This document shows positions 1 to 6,345 of a stretch of DNA of 11,199 bases, piece after piece. Made by a program: the position numbers and the translations under genes. Under the pieces are notes generated by a model. That model saw only the letters and a list, made by a program, of their open reading frames with translations, searched no databases and was not told where the DNA came from. Source of the stretch: Fidelibacterota bacterium (GTDB taxonomy: Bacteria > Bipolaricaulota > Bipolaricaulia > UBA7950 > UBA9294); the NCBI GenBank assembly GCA_024278395.1, contig JAJRTG010000088.1, positions 1-11,199 on the forward strand. Direction: 5' to 3'. Positions within the stretch are counted from its first letter, which is position 1. Every line of letters begins with the position of its first letter.

Positions 1-1119
1 CATGTCCTGGGGGTCGTTCCCCGAGGCGCGCAGCTGGTCGACGACCTCGAGACGCTTGATCAGACGGCGACGGTTCCCGGCCGAGGTCTCCTGACGGATC
101 TTTTCGGTGAGCTCGCGGTGGAGTTCATCGAGGTTGATGGTAGCGAGCAGTCCCTTGATCCCCGCCGCTCCGGTCATCGCCACGAACCCGTCCGGGTAGA
201 TCCGCTCGTAAGCGCGCTTCTCCAGCCGGTTCAGGCGGTCCCCGGGCTTCAACGGCACCGCGGGATCCTTAACCTTAGTAACGAGGAAGACGAGGCTGTC
301 CAGGACCTCTTGGTCGATCGGTTCCCCCTTCACCGCCGGCCCGTAACGCTCGAGGAGCATCTGGTAAGCGGTATGGGAACAGATCTCCTCGACGGGCCGT
401 TCGGCGATCACCGTCTCCGCCTCCACCTCATCACCATCCTCCACGAGGAGGGGGACCTCTCCAACAATCGGGTACTCCTGAGCCCCGATGACCACCGCCT
501 TGAAGTGCTCGCCGTTCTTGAGTTTTCGCTCCTCGATCGTGACCCTTCCCGGCTCGTCGGCGATCACCCGCGGGGCATCCTCTACGTAGTACGCCTGCTC
601 CACGGAGAAGGAGAACGCGCTCGACAGGATGTCCACCTCCGCGGTGTACATCGTCTCGCCGGGGCGGACCTCCTTGCAGTCGGAGGACGTTACGATGTAC
701 AACGCCTGTTCAAGCGGTTCCGTCTCATAGTAGGCGATCCGCTGGAGTTCCTTCTTCTTCATCCCCAAAAGCCGGCTCAGCAGGCTCGATACCCCTTTCA
801 GGTACCAGAAGTGAACCACCGGGCTGGCCAGGGCTATATGTCCCATGTACACGCGCCGCACCGAGGAATCGGTAACCAGAACGTGACACTTCTCGCACGT
901 GATCCCCTCGTACTTCTTCCCCTTGTATTTGCCGCAGGCGCACTCGTAGTCGTTCTCCGGGCCGAAGATCTCCTCCGCGTACAGTCCGCCCCGTTCCGGA
1001 CGGTGCGTGCGGTAGTTGATCGTCTCCGACTCGGTTACCTCTCCGTGCGACCAGCTGAGCATCACGGAGGGGGAGGCAAATTGAAGTTTTATCCGCTTAA
1101 TGTCGTCCCCAGAGATCAA
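1..1119 (-). CDS. rpoC: DNA-directed RNA polymerase subunit beta' (RpoC), N-terminal part, truncated by window edge
   Basis: RpoC is the largest catalytic subunit of RNA polymerase and acts in the cytoplasm as part of the alpha2-beta-beta'-omega core. The 373 codons visible start with the usual N-terminal segment (ASPSVMLSWSHGEV, then ETINYRTHRPERGGLY). The zinc finger follows, with Cys60, Cys62, Cys75 and Cys78, and then the MGHIALASPVVHFWYLK segment. The end matches the conserved helix before the clamp/lid region (RLIKRLEVVDQLRASGN); the active-site NADFDGD motif lies beyond the window. Compared with E. coli the zinc finger and this helix are about 130 residues further apart, which suggests a lineage-specific barrel-sandwich insertion (roughly residues 147-250). 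I chose a TTG start because AAGAGGTG lies 6 bases upstream; a GTG three codons earlier (base 1128) would overlap that site. The gene directly upstream is a zinc-ribbon gene, not rpoB, 37 bases away and probably co-transcribed. The reading frame is open to base 1. Confidence 0.97.
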   Translation of the reverse strand, partial: MISGDDIKRIKLQFASPSVMLSWSHGEVTESETINYRTHRPERGGLYAEEIFGPENDYECACGKYKGKKYEGITCEKCHVLVTDSSVRRVYMGHIALASPVVHFWYLKGVSSLLSRLLGMKKKELQRIAYYETEPLEQALYIVTSSDCKEVRPGETMYTAEVDILSSAFSFSVEQAYYVEDAPRVIADEPGRVTIEERKLKNGEHFKAVVIGAQEYPIVGEVPLLVEDGDEVEAETVIAERPVEEICSHTAYQMLLERYGPAVKGEPIDQEVLDSLVFLVTKVKDPAVPLKPGDRLNRLEKRAYERIYPDGFVAMTGAAGIKGLLATINLDELHRELTEKIRQETSAGNRRRLIKRLEVVDQLRASGNDPQDM

Positions 1120-1125
1120 TAGATT

Positions 1126-1133
1126 CACCTCTT
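1126..1133 (-). promoter_or_regulatory. Shine-Dalgarno site that decides the rpoC start
   Basis: On the minus strand the sequence is AAGAGGTG, ending 6 bases before a TTG codon that is in frame with RpoC. A GTG embedded in the same site is also in frame, but it would leave no spacer, so TTG at 1119 is preferred. This would make the start codon of an essential gene a rare UUG. Confidence 0.6.
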
Positions 1134-1156
1134 AATAGATCTTTGCTTGCCGCTGG

Positions 1157-1417
1157 TTATGCGTCTTTCTTGGAATCGGCCGTAGAGTCCTTCTTGGAAT
1201 CAGCCCCAGCCCCGGAAGAAGAGGGTGTTTTGCCCTTCTTTCGATAGTCGGTGGTATAGTAACCGTTCCCCTTGTAGATAACCCCGATACGGGGGAGGAG
1301 ACGCCTTACCTGCTCGCTCCCACATTGCGGGCAAACTGCTTCCTCTTTGTTGCCATTTACATGTAAAATTTTAAATTCAAATCCGCAATTTTCACATTCG
1401 TAACGGTAAAATGGCAT
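1157..1417 (-). CDS. FmdB-family small zinc-ribbon protein
   Basis: This 86-residue protein begins MPFYRYECENCGFEF, the standard opening of the FmdB/CxxC_CxxC putative regulatory family. Two cysteine pairs (Cys8/Cys11 and Cys29/Cys32) should bind one zinc ion. The tail is hydrophilic and low-complexity, with a repeated DSKKD unit near the end. The family was first linked to the fmd operon as a putative regulator, but its biochemical role is not established. The start is the ATG at 1417, because the family begins there and GAAGGGGG lies just upstream; a longer frame to 1477 is not needed. Many codons in the first half end in A or T, unlike the GC-ending neighbours, which hints at a different origin. 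It sits directly ahead of rpoC and behind its own promoter, in the place where rpoB is usually found. Confidence 0.85.
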   Translation of the reverse strand: MPFYRYECENCGFEFKILHVNGNKEEAVCPQCGSEQVRRLLPRIGVIYKGNGYYTTDYRKKGKTPSSSGAGADSKKDSTADSKKDA

Positions 1418-1427
1418 ACCCACCCCC

Positions 1428-1447
1428 TTCTCCCTGTTTGGGGAAAA
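1428..1447 (-). promoter_or_regulatory. Possible hairpin in the zinc-ribbon gene leader next to its ribosome site
   Basis: On the minus strand TTTTCCC, a 6-base loop (CAAACA) and GGGAGAA can form a 7-pair stem with one G-U pair. The 3' arm lies just before the GGGGG of the ribosome binding region of the gene starting at 1417, so pairing could modulate translation. Seen by eye only; no energy calculation was made. Confidence 0.25.
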
Positions 1448-1496
1448 CCTCAACTGCAATCTCGACATAGACAGCATTTACTAAAATCTTCCCCTA

Positions 1497-1524
1497 AGTA
1501 TAGCTTAGAGCGCCGCTTTTTCAA
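1497..1524 (-). promoter_or_regulatory. Sigma-70-type promoter for the zinc-ribbon gene and rpoC
   Basis: On the minus strand TTGAAA (1519-1524) is followed after 16 bases by TATACT (1497-1502), both one base from consensus. Transcription would start near base 1490, giving a leader of about 73 bases. The -35 box lies inside the last codons of the PP-loop gene upstream, so the promoter overlaps its stop codon. The likely discriminator is TAGGGGA. Two inverted repeats cover the elements: AGCGCC/GGCGCT around the -35 and CTAAG/CTTAG over the -10. Confidence 0.65.
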
Positions 1525-2575
1525 GGAATGGCGCTTCCGGCTGCGGCGCCTTCAGCTTGTGCACGATACAATACCGGTCGATTTCCTCCGGGGAGGAGAA
1601 GGGAGACACGTTCAATTGAGAGGTCTCATCATCCCTCTCGAATCTGAAATTCACCGGGATTATGATCCCGGGCGGGGCGGAGCTGTACGTGGCGGTGATC
1701 CTCCCGGCAAGCTCAATGATCTCGCGTACCTGCCCGGGCGTCTTCTTCGCCCAATCGGTACGCACCAGGGTCATCGGCCCTTGATAGGTGGGGAGGTAGA
1801 CGCGCAGGTCCTGGGGGAGGAAGAAGTTCTGGAGCGCTCGCTTCTCCTCCTCGCTCGTCGCGAGGACGATCTTGATGTCCGGGGGACGCTTGTAGTAGAG
1901 TCGGAAATCAAGGAGCTTGAGGGCGTTCATCGTGAACTCCTCCTCCTCGAGCAGGTTCTCCAGCCTCCTTCCGAACCCGGGGAAGGTGAGCTTGCAGCGC
2001 TTCTCCGCCCCAAGGGGGTCAACGCGCGAGAAAAGCCCAAGGCGGGCGGCCAGTTCTTCAAGGGGAACTGCATCCCCGTCCCTGAATCCGAACAGGCTCT
2101 CCCGGTCGATCCATCCCGCCTGCTCCGCGCGCGTCAGCGGCAGGAGACGCGCGGAGAGGGGACGGAGCACGAGTCCCGTTATCCCCAGGGTCTCCTCTAT
2201 TCTAACTAAGTCAGCGGCCGAAAGGTCGTTCCTCCCTACAATCTCACCGGTCACGATGAAATCCGCGTGGATCCGCTCCATGTACCTGATCGCCCGCATG
2301 AGGATGAGGGTGCGACAGCTGAGGCAGCTCCGCTTCAAGGTGAAGTGAGCCCGCGGGGGGATGTTCGCCATGCGGCGGTAGTCCTTCTTGAGGGACTGGG
2401 TACGGAGGCTGATCCCCGGCCATTCCTCCTTGACCAGGTCGCGCAACGGGTCGGAATCAGTGAAGAACGGAGACCGAAAGTGGAGCAAGAACACCTCATC
2501 CACCTGACGCTCGACCAGCTTGGTCGCTACCCGGCTGGCCAAGCTCCCGGAGAACAGAGAGAGCGCCCGTACCAC
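1505..2575 (-). CDS. Divergent PP-loop (ThiI/MnmA-like) tRNA-thiolation family protein
   Basis: The 356-residue protein resembles stand-alone PP-loop proteins related to ThiI and MnmA, which adenylate tRNA uridine for thiolation. The N-terminal nucleotide-binding segment is ALSLFSGSLASRVA (residues 4-17), followed by a cysteine pair at Cys84/Cys87 (SCLSC), then ADFIVTGEIVGRNDLS (104-119) and LVLRPLSARLLPLT (135-148). A PGFGRRLENLL segment (199-209) and a C-terminal domain containing DIKIVLATSEEEKRAL (233-248) follow the family order. The signature SGGxDS reads SGSLAS here, so the second Gly and the Asp are lost, and the TGE(V/I)LGQRPMSQ segment is also changed. Catalysis is therefore uncertain; it may bind ATP differently or be inactive. 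The start is GTG, 11 bases after the hpf stop, with AGGGG overlapping that stop, so it is probably the second gene of an hpf operon. Family placement is from remembered motifs. Confidence 0.72.
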   Translation of the reverse strand: MVRALSLFSGSLASRVATKLVERQVDEVFLLHFRSPFFTDSDPLRDLVKEEWPGISLRTQSLKKDYRRMANIPPRAHFTLKRSCLSCRTLILMRAIRYMERIHADFIVTGEIVGRNDLSAADLVRIEETLGITGLVLRPLSARLLPLTRAEQAGWIDRESLFGFRDGDAVPLEELAARLGLFSRVDPLGAEKRCKLTFPGFGRRLENLLEEEEFTMNALKLLDFRLYYKRPPDIKIVLATSEEEKRALQNFFLPQDLRVYLPTYQGPMTLVRTDWAKKTPGQVREIIELAGRITATYSSAPPGIIIPVNFRFERDDETSQLNVSPFSSPEEIDRYCIVHKLKAPQPEAPFLEKAAL

Positions 2576-2586
2576 CTTTCTTACCC

Positions 2587-3114
2587 CTACCGCCGCGGTT
2601 CGATCAAGCCGTAGTTTCCATCGCGCCGGTGGTAGATGATGTTCACTTCGTTCGTCTCCGCGTTGATGAATACCAAGAATCCCTTTTCGATCGCGTCCAG
2701 TTGCAGCGCCGCCTCCTCAGGGGACATCGGTTTGTGGAAGTACGTGTCGGTGCGGATGATCTGCCGATGATCAACGTCCTCCACAGCGGCTTCCTGGGAA
2801 TGTGATCCCTTCCCACCGCGTTCCTTTACGTCGGTCAGTTGGTCCTTGTACTTCACCAACTGACGCTTCAGTTTGTCGATAGCGGCGTCGATCGAAGCGT
2901 ACATGTTGGAGGACTCCTCTCGGGCGGTGATCACCTTCCGGTTTACCAGATGCGCATGCATATCAGCGATATGACGCTCCTTCTCCACCGAGAGGACGAC
3001 GTCGATGCTGACGATCCGATCGAAGTACCGCTCAAGCCCTTCCGTCTTCTCCAGGACGTAACTCCGCAGGGCATCGCTCGAACCCGCGTGCCGCTCAACG
3101 ATCTTTACCTTCAT
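2587..3114 (-). CDS. hpf: Long-form ribosome hibernation promoting factor HPF
   Basis: HPF binds the 30S decoding centre and, in the long form, pairs two ribosomes into inactive 100S dimers in stationary phase or stress. The 175-residue protein has the N-terminal RaiA/HPF fold: MKVKIVERHAGSSDALRSYV at the start, then the basic helix AIDKLKRQLVKYKDQL near residues 78-93. A charged linker (about 95-120) follows, and then the C-terminal dimerisation domain, recognisable by HKPMSPEEAALQLD (127-140), FLVFINAETNEVNIIY (146-161) and RRDGNYGLIEP (163-173). This two-domain length is typical of long HPF. The start is the ATG at 3114 because AAAGGAGG precedes it by about 5 bases and the family begins here. 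A near-consensus promoter lies immediately upstream, with an inverted repeat at its start point. The PP-loop gene follows after 11 bases. Confidence 0.96.
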   Translation of the reverse strand: MKVKIVERHAGSSDALRSYVLEKTEGLERYFDRIVSIDVVLSVEKERHIADMHAHLVNRKVITAREESSNMYASIDAAIDKLKRQLVKYKDQLTDVKERGGKGSHSQEAAVEDVDHRQIIRTDTYFHKPMSPEEAALQLDAIEKGFLVFINAETNEVNIIYHRRDGNYGLIEPRR

Positions 3115-3122
3115 GCCCCCTC

Positions 3123-3136
3123 CTTTTCCTGAAAAG
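3123..3136 (-). promoter_or_regulatory. Inverted repeat at the hpf transcription start (operator candidate)
   Basis: CTTTTC-CT-GAAAAG is a perfect 6+6 dyad lying between the -10 box and the ribosome binding site of hpf. It covers the expected transcription start near base 3130, so a bound repressor would block polymerase. Half of it would not be transcribed, which argues for a DNA site rather than an RNA hairpin. No regulator is known for it. Confidence 0.35.
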
Positions 3137-3165
3137 ATCATAGCAGAAAAGCGAGGATCGGTCAA
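3137..3165 (-). promoter_or_regulatory. Strong sigma-70-type promoter for hpf
   Basis: On the minus strand TTGACC (3160-3165) is followed after exactly 17 bases by TATGAT (3137-3142). Transcription should start near base 3130, giving a leader of about 16 bases that is almost entirely ribosome binding site (AGGAAAAGGAGGGGGC). The elements lie in the short gap after the terminator of the HerA-like gene. Confidence 0.8.
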
Positions 3166-3185
3166 CGATATAAGATGGTGGAATT

Positions 3186-3219
3186 AAAGATAAAAGCAGA
3201 TCAGGCGGGTTGCCTGACC
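3186..3219 (-). terminator. Intrinsic terminator at the end of the HerA-like gene
   Basis: On the minus strand GGTCAGGC, loop AACCC and GCCTGATC form an 8-pair stem with one G-U pair, followed by TGCTTTTATCTTT. The TGA stop codon of the HerA-like gene lies within the 3' arm. It separates that transcript from the hpf promoter just downstream. The T tract is interrupted, so efficiency is uncertain. Confidence 0.6.
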
Positions 3220-4751
3220 CCGGTCCCAAGGGAGACGATCCGAGCCCGGAGGACGCGGGAGACGAGGTGGAGCGCACGCGGGCCGATATCCGGCTGGTAG
3301 ATTCCAAACTCGCGGGTGACGAACGCCTTCAGATTGCTGCGGTAATGGGTCCCGTCCGTGCGCCGCTCCCGCACGATCAGGCCCATCTCAAGAAACTCGC
3401 GCGGCGGGGAGTTCTCGATCACCCCGCGGGCGCAGTCGGTCCACGCGGCGATCTGCTCAACGGAGTAGGAGAGGGGGGCGTGCTCCACGAGGAACGCGAG
3501 GATGCGCCGTTCGAGGACCCCCTTGTGGGCGATCCGGGAGGCGATCCGGTCGATGTGCCGCATCACCGCGGCGGGAAGCGCGTCTTCACTTCCGGGAGGA
3601 GTCTCCTCGATGTCGATCACGGGGACGTCAGCCTCCGCCGGAGGGCGCCGCGGGTCGACGACCGAGCGGTGTCCCGACCTACCCGACTTATACGCGGTCA
3701 CCCCGCTCCCCTCCACCGAGTGGACGATCGCCTTGGAGATCTCCTGTACGTTCGGGAGCGAGGGCGGGGGGACCTCAACCTTTATGTAGCCGAGAGTACG
3801 GGCGATCTCCTCCAGCCGCTCGATCTTCTTTTCCCTATCAGCGAGCGCGGCCTCCAAGCGGGCGATCTTTTCCTTCAGCGCCTCCAAGCGGGTCTTCTTC
3901 CCCTTTCCCTGCTTCGCCTTTTCGATCGCCTCGATGATCGACTGGCTCACCTGTTTGAGCTGCGGAGTGACCACCACCTCGAGCGAAGGGGTGAACCCGG
4001 CGTGGAAGGTCTCCCGCTCGCGCACGTAGATCGGGAGGATCGTATCGCCGTTGATGTACACGCAGTTTCCGGTGTCGAGCGCGGAAATGAGTTCCTTGAC
4101 TTCGCTTTTGCGCCATGGGAGAAGTTCGGAATAAACGCGCATATCCGCCTCATGCACCACGCGGTGGAGGAACAGGATACCGGCCTGGGAGAGGACGTCC
4201 TTCTCCACCTTGGCGGATCGCTGGGAGACGATGATCGCCCCCAGCCCGCGCTTGCGCCCCCGCAGGGCGATGCGGGCGATCAGCTCCTTCAGCTCGGTCT
4301 TCGTCCCCTGCGGGATGAACTCGTGCGCCTCCTCGATCCCCACGATGTACGGGCGGCGCAGCTTCCCGGCGAGGTTCCACAGGGCGGTAAGGTACTCCTG
4401 CAGGAAGGCGTTCCGCTCCTCGGACAGGAACCCGGAGAGGTCGAGGACGACCGGGACGTTCTTCTCCATGCTGATCTGGGCGATCTCCTCGGCGCAGTCA
4501 ACGTCAACCTCGATTTCCACCCCCTCGCCGGTTCCGACCACCAGGACCTCGAACTTCTCCTTGAGGCCGAAGTACTCCCCGTCGATGTCGACGATGGAGA
4601 GGGGATAGTTGTGTTTGAGGAGCTCCTCGAAGATCACCCCGGCGGTGTTCGACTTTCCCGAGCCGCGGATCCCGAGGATGGCGATGCACTGACCGATGAT
4701 CTCTTCCAGGTCGAGCGCCAGATCGTCGCTTACATGAAGTGGGGTTCCCAT
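3201..4751 (-). CDS. HerA-like (DUF87) P-loop ATPase with coiled coil and C-terminal winged helix
   Basis: This 516-residue protein belongs to the HerA/FtsK group of hexameric ATPases that move along DNA. Residues 1-18 resemble the short beta-rich lead-in of DUF87 proteins. The Walker A motif is GIRGSGKSNT (27-36). Walker B is IVGIEEAHEF (136-145), with Glu140-Glu141 where many members have Asp-Glu. RGRKRGLG (164-171) holds arginine-finger candidates, and SQRSAKVEKDVLSQAG (176-191) is the sensor region. A charged helix at about 284-318 is a likely coiled coil, a linker follows, and residues 410-475 look like a winged helix. HerA usually works with the nuclease NurA in end resection, but no nuclease gene is adjacent. 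The start ATG at 4751 has GGAG five bases upstream. It follows the CCA-type gene by 94 bases without a clear promoter or terminator between, so the two may share a transcript. A terminator ends it. Confidence 0.85.
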   Translation of the reverse strand: MGTPLHVSDDLALDLEEIIGQCIAILGIRGSGKSNTAGVIFEELLKHNYPLSIVDIDGEYFGLKEKFEVLVVGTGEGVEIEVDVDCAEEIAQISMEKNVPVVLDLSGFLSEERNAFLQEYLTALWNLAGKLRRPYIVGIEEAHEFIPQGTKTELKELIARIALRGRKRGLGAIIVSQRSAKVEKDVLSQAGILFLHRVVHEADMRVYSELLPWRKSEVKELISALDTGNCVYINGDTILPIYVRERETFHAGFTPSLEVVVTPQLKQVSQSIIEAIEKAKQGKGKKTRLEALKEKIARLEAALADREKKIERLEEIARTLGYIKVEVPPPSLPNVQEISKAIVHSVEGSGVTAYKSGRSGHRSVVDPRRPPAEADVPVIDIEETPPGSEDALPAAVMRHIDRIASRIAHKGVLERRILAFLVEHAPLSYSVEQIAAWTDCARGVIENSPPREFLEMGLIVRERRTDGTHYRSNLKAFVTREFGIYQPDIGPRALHLVSRVLRARIVSLGTGVRQPA

Positions 4752-4845
4752 CGATGCTCCAGTCCTTTCCTTCCGCGGTAGTTGCGATGTCCTCCGACTC
4801 CGCAGTCTAAAAGGGAGAAGATCCGGTTGCCAGCGCGGATGTCCC

Positions 4846-6297
4846 CTATTCGGGGGGCCTTCTTCCTCTCCCTTCGATGAGGGTGCGGGCGGCGGCGATC
4901 GCCTCCTCCCTGGTGGTGATCTCCCCGGAGAGGATCCGGTCGTGAACCGCGTTCAGGACCTCGCCGAGCAGCGGTCCGGGCCTTAGCCCGAGCTCGATCA
5001 GGGTGTGTCCGTCGATCAACTCCCGCGCCCGGTTGAGGCTCCCCACATGCTCGATGTGTTCGATCACACGCAGGGTCTCCTCGATCACCGGCCTCCACCC
5101 GGAAGCCCGGTGGGCGCTCGCCTCGGAATCGGCGATCAGGACCTGGAGGAGGTCGAAGAACAGAGGGAACCTGCTGCGTAGGGCTCTTTCACCTTCCACC
5201 TCCCCCTCGCTGATGAACCGCACCTGCTTTCCCCGTCCCATCCTGGGGAAGGCGGCGACCCGCATGTGATTCCTGACTAGGTAGGTCAGGCGGGTGATCT
5301 CCCCACGGGACAGACGGAGCCTCTCCCCGATCCGCTTCGCCATACGCGCTCCGATCGCTTCGTGTCCGCCCATGTTCGCCCCGCCGCTCCGGGCGAGGGC
5401 CTTCGGCTTCCCGATGTCATGAAGGAGGACCCCGAGCTTCACAAGCGGATCGCGGATGAACCCGTCGGCGACGCGCACCGCGGCGATCGTGTGTACGTAC
5501 ACATCCCCTTCCGGATGGTACTCCTCCGGCTGGGGGACCCCTTTCAGGGCCTCGATCTCCGGGAAGATGTGAGGAAGGAGGCCGAACCGGTCGAGGAGTT
5601 CGAACCCGCGCGCCGCCTGGTCGGTCTCGAGGAGGCGGAAGAGCTCCTCGCGGATCCGCTCCCAGGATATCTTGGTGATGTTCGCGGCGTTGTCCATGAT
5701 CGCCGCTTCCGTCTCCGGATCGATCGAACCCGAGATCTGGCAGGCGAAGCGCACCGCGCGCAGCATGCGCAGGTAGTCCTCGGAGAAACGGAGCTTCGGA
5801 TCCCCGATCGCGCGGATGCGCCGGGCCCTCAGGTCCTCGATCCCGCCGACGAGGTCGATCACCGTACCATCGATCCCGGCGGCGAGGCCATTTACCGTGA
5901 GGTCGCGTCTGTTGACGTCGCCGGCCAGATCACGCACGAGCCGCACCCTTCCCGGCCAGCGCCCGTCGTAATCCTCCTCGGTGCGGAAGGTGGCGACCTC
6001 GTACTGGCGGCCGTCCGGGGAGACGATCACGATCACCCCGAACTCCTCCCCCACTCCGACGATCGGCCGGTCGGAGAAGAGGCGCCTGATCTCCTCCGGG
6101 AGGGCGGAGGTGGCGATATCGATCTCCTCCGGGACGTAGTCGTCACGACCCTCCCAGTCGACCAGCAGGGCGTCGCGCACAGCACCGCCGATCAGGTAGG
6201 CCTCGTACCCCGCCCCGCGCAGCCGTTCGATGATCTCCCGGGCGAACGGGTGTGCGGCGAAGATTCTATCGGTGTCGATTCGTTCTGTTCGGTTCAT
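4846..6297 (-). CDS. cca: CCA-adding tRNA nucleotidyltransferase / poly(A) polymerase family, with HD domain
   Basis: The enzyme adds CCA (or a poly(A) tail in the PcnB branch) to RNA 3' ends in the cytoplasm. In its 483 residues the class II polymerase head is clear: LIGGAVRDALL (35-45), EIDIATSALPEEI (58-70), RRDLTVNGLA (130-139) and the EDxxR motif in SEDYLRMLRAVRFA (172-185). The neck follows, with WERIREELFRLL (212-223), and then an HD domain with HDIGKPKAL (293-301) and its HTIAAVRVAD helix at 269-278. The first catalytic carboxylate of the usual DxD is Glu58 (E-I-D), which is unusual. About six extra residues lie before it. CCA addition and poly(A) addition cannot be told apart safely by eye. 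The start ATG at 6297 has no Shine-Dalgarno; a weak TTGCAC-18-TATCCT pair (6308-6337) ends 10 bases before it, so the transcript may be nearly leaderless. It lies between the secreted protein gene and the HerA-like gene, same strand. Confidence 0.92.
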   Translation of the reverse strand: MNRTERIDTDRIFAAHPFAREIIERLRGAGYEAYLIGGAVRDALLVDWEGRDDYVPEEIDIATSALPEEIRRLFSDRPIVGVGEEFGVIVIVSPDGRQYEVATFRTEEDYDGRWPGRVRLVRDLAGDVNRRDLTVNGLAAGIDGTVIDLVGGIEDLRARRIRAIGDPKLRFSEDYLRMLRAVRFACQISGSIDPETEAAIMDNAANITKISWERIREELFRLLETDQAARGFELLDRFGLLPHIFPEIEALKGVPQPEEYHPEGDVYVHTIAAVRVADGFIRDPLVKLGVLLHDIGKPKALARSGGANMGGHEAIGARMAKRIGERLRLSRGEITRLTYLVRNHMRVAAFPRMGRGKQVRFISEGEVEGERALRSRFPLFFDLLQVLIADSEASAHRASGWRPVIEETLRVIEHIEHVGSLNRARELIDGHTLIELGLRPGPLLGEVLNAVHDRILSGEITTREEAIAAARTLIEGRGRRPPE

Positions 6298-6345
6298 ACG
6301 TTGCCCGAGGATACAGGGGCAGGGCGACGGGGTGCAAGGGTGGCT

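Noticed and set aside
118..1122. Open plus-strand frame of 334 codons opposite rpoC
   Set aside because: RpoC on the other strand is unambiguous, and the opposite frame has no recognisable domain.
1112..1137. AGATC/GATCT inverted repeat around the rpoC start
   Set aside because: Only five pairs with a large loop and no extension; likely chance in AT-rich DNA.
1440..1494. Alternative long-range pairing GGGGAAGA with TTTTCCCC in the zinc-ribbon leader, as a two-state switch
   Set aside because: The GGGG lies in the discriminator before the expected transcription start, so most of that arm would not be in the RNA.
3210..4781. Open plus-strand frame of 523 codons opposite the HerA-like gene
   Set aside because: It mirrors a well-supported ATPase, has shadow-like Asp/Arg/His/Leu composition and no credible start signal.
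4841..4854. CCCC-GAATA-GGGG hairpin at the stop of the CCA-type gene as a terminator
   Set aside because: The stem has only four pairs and no T tract follows.
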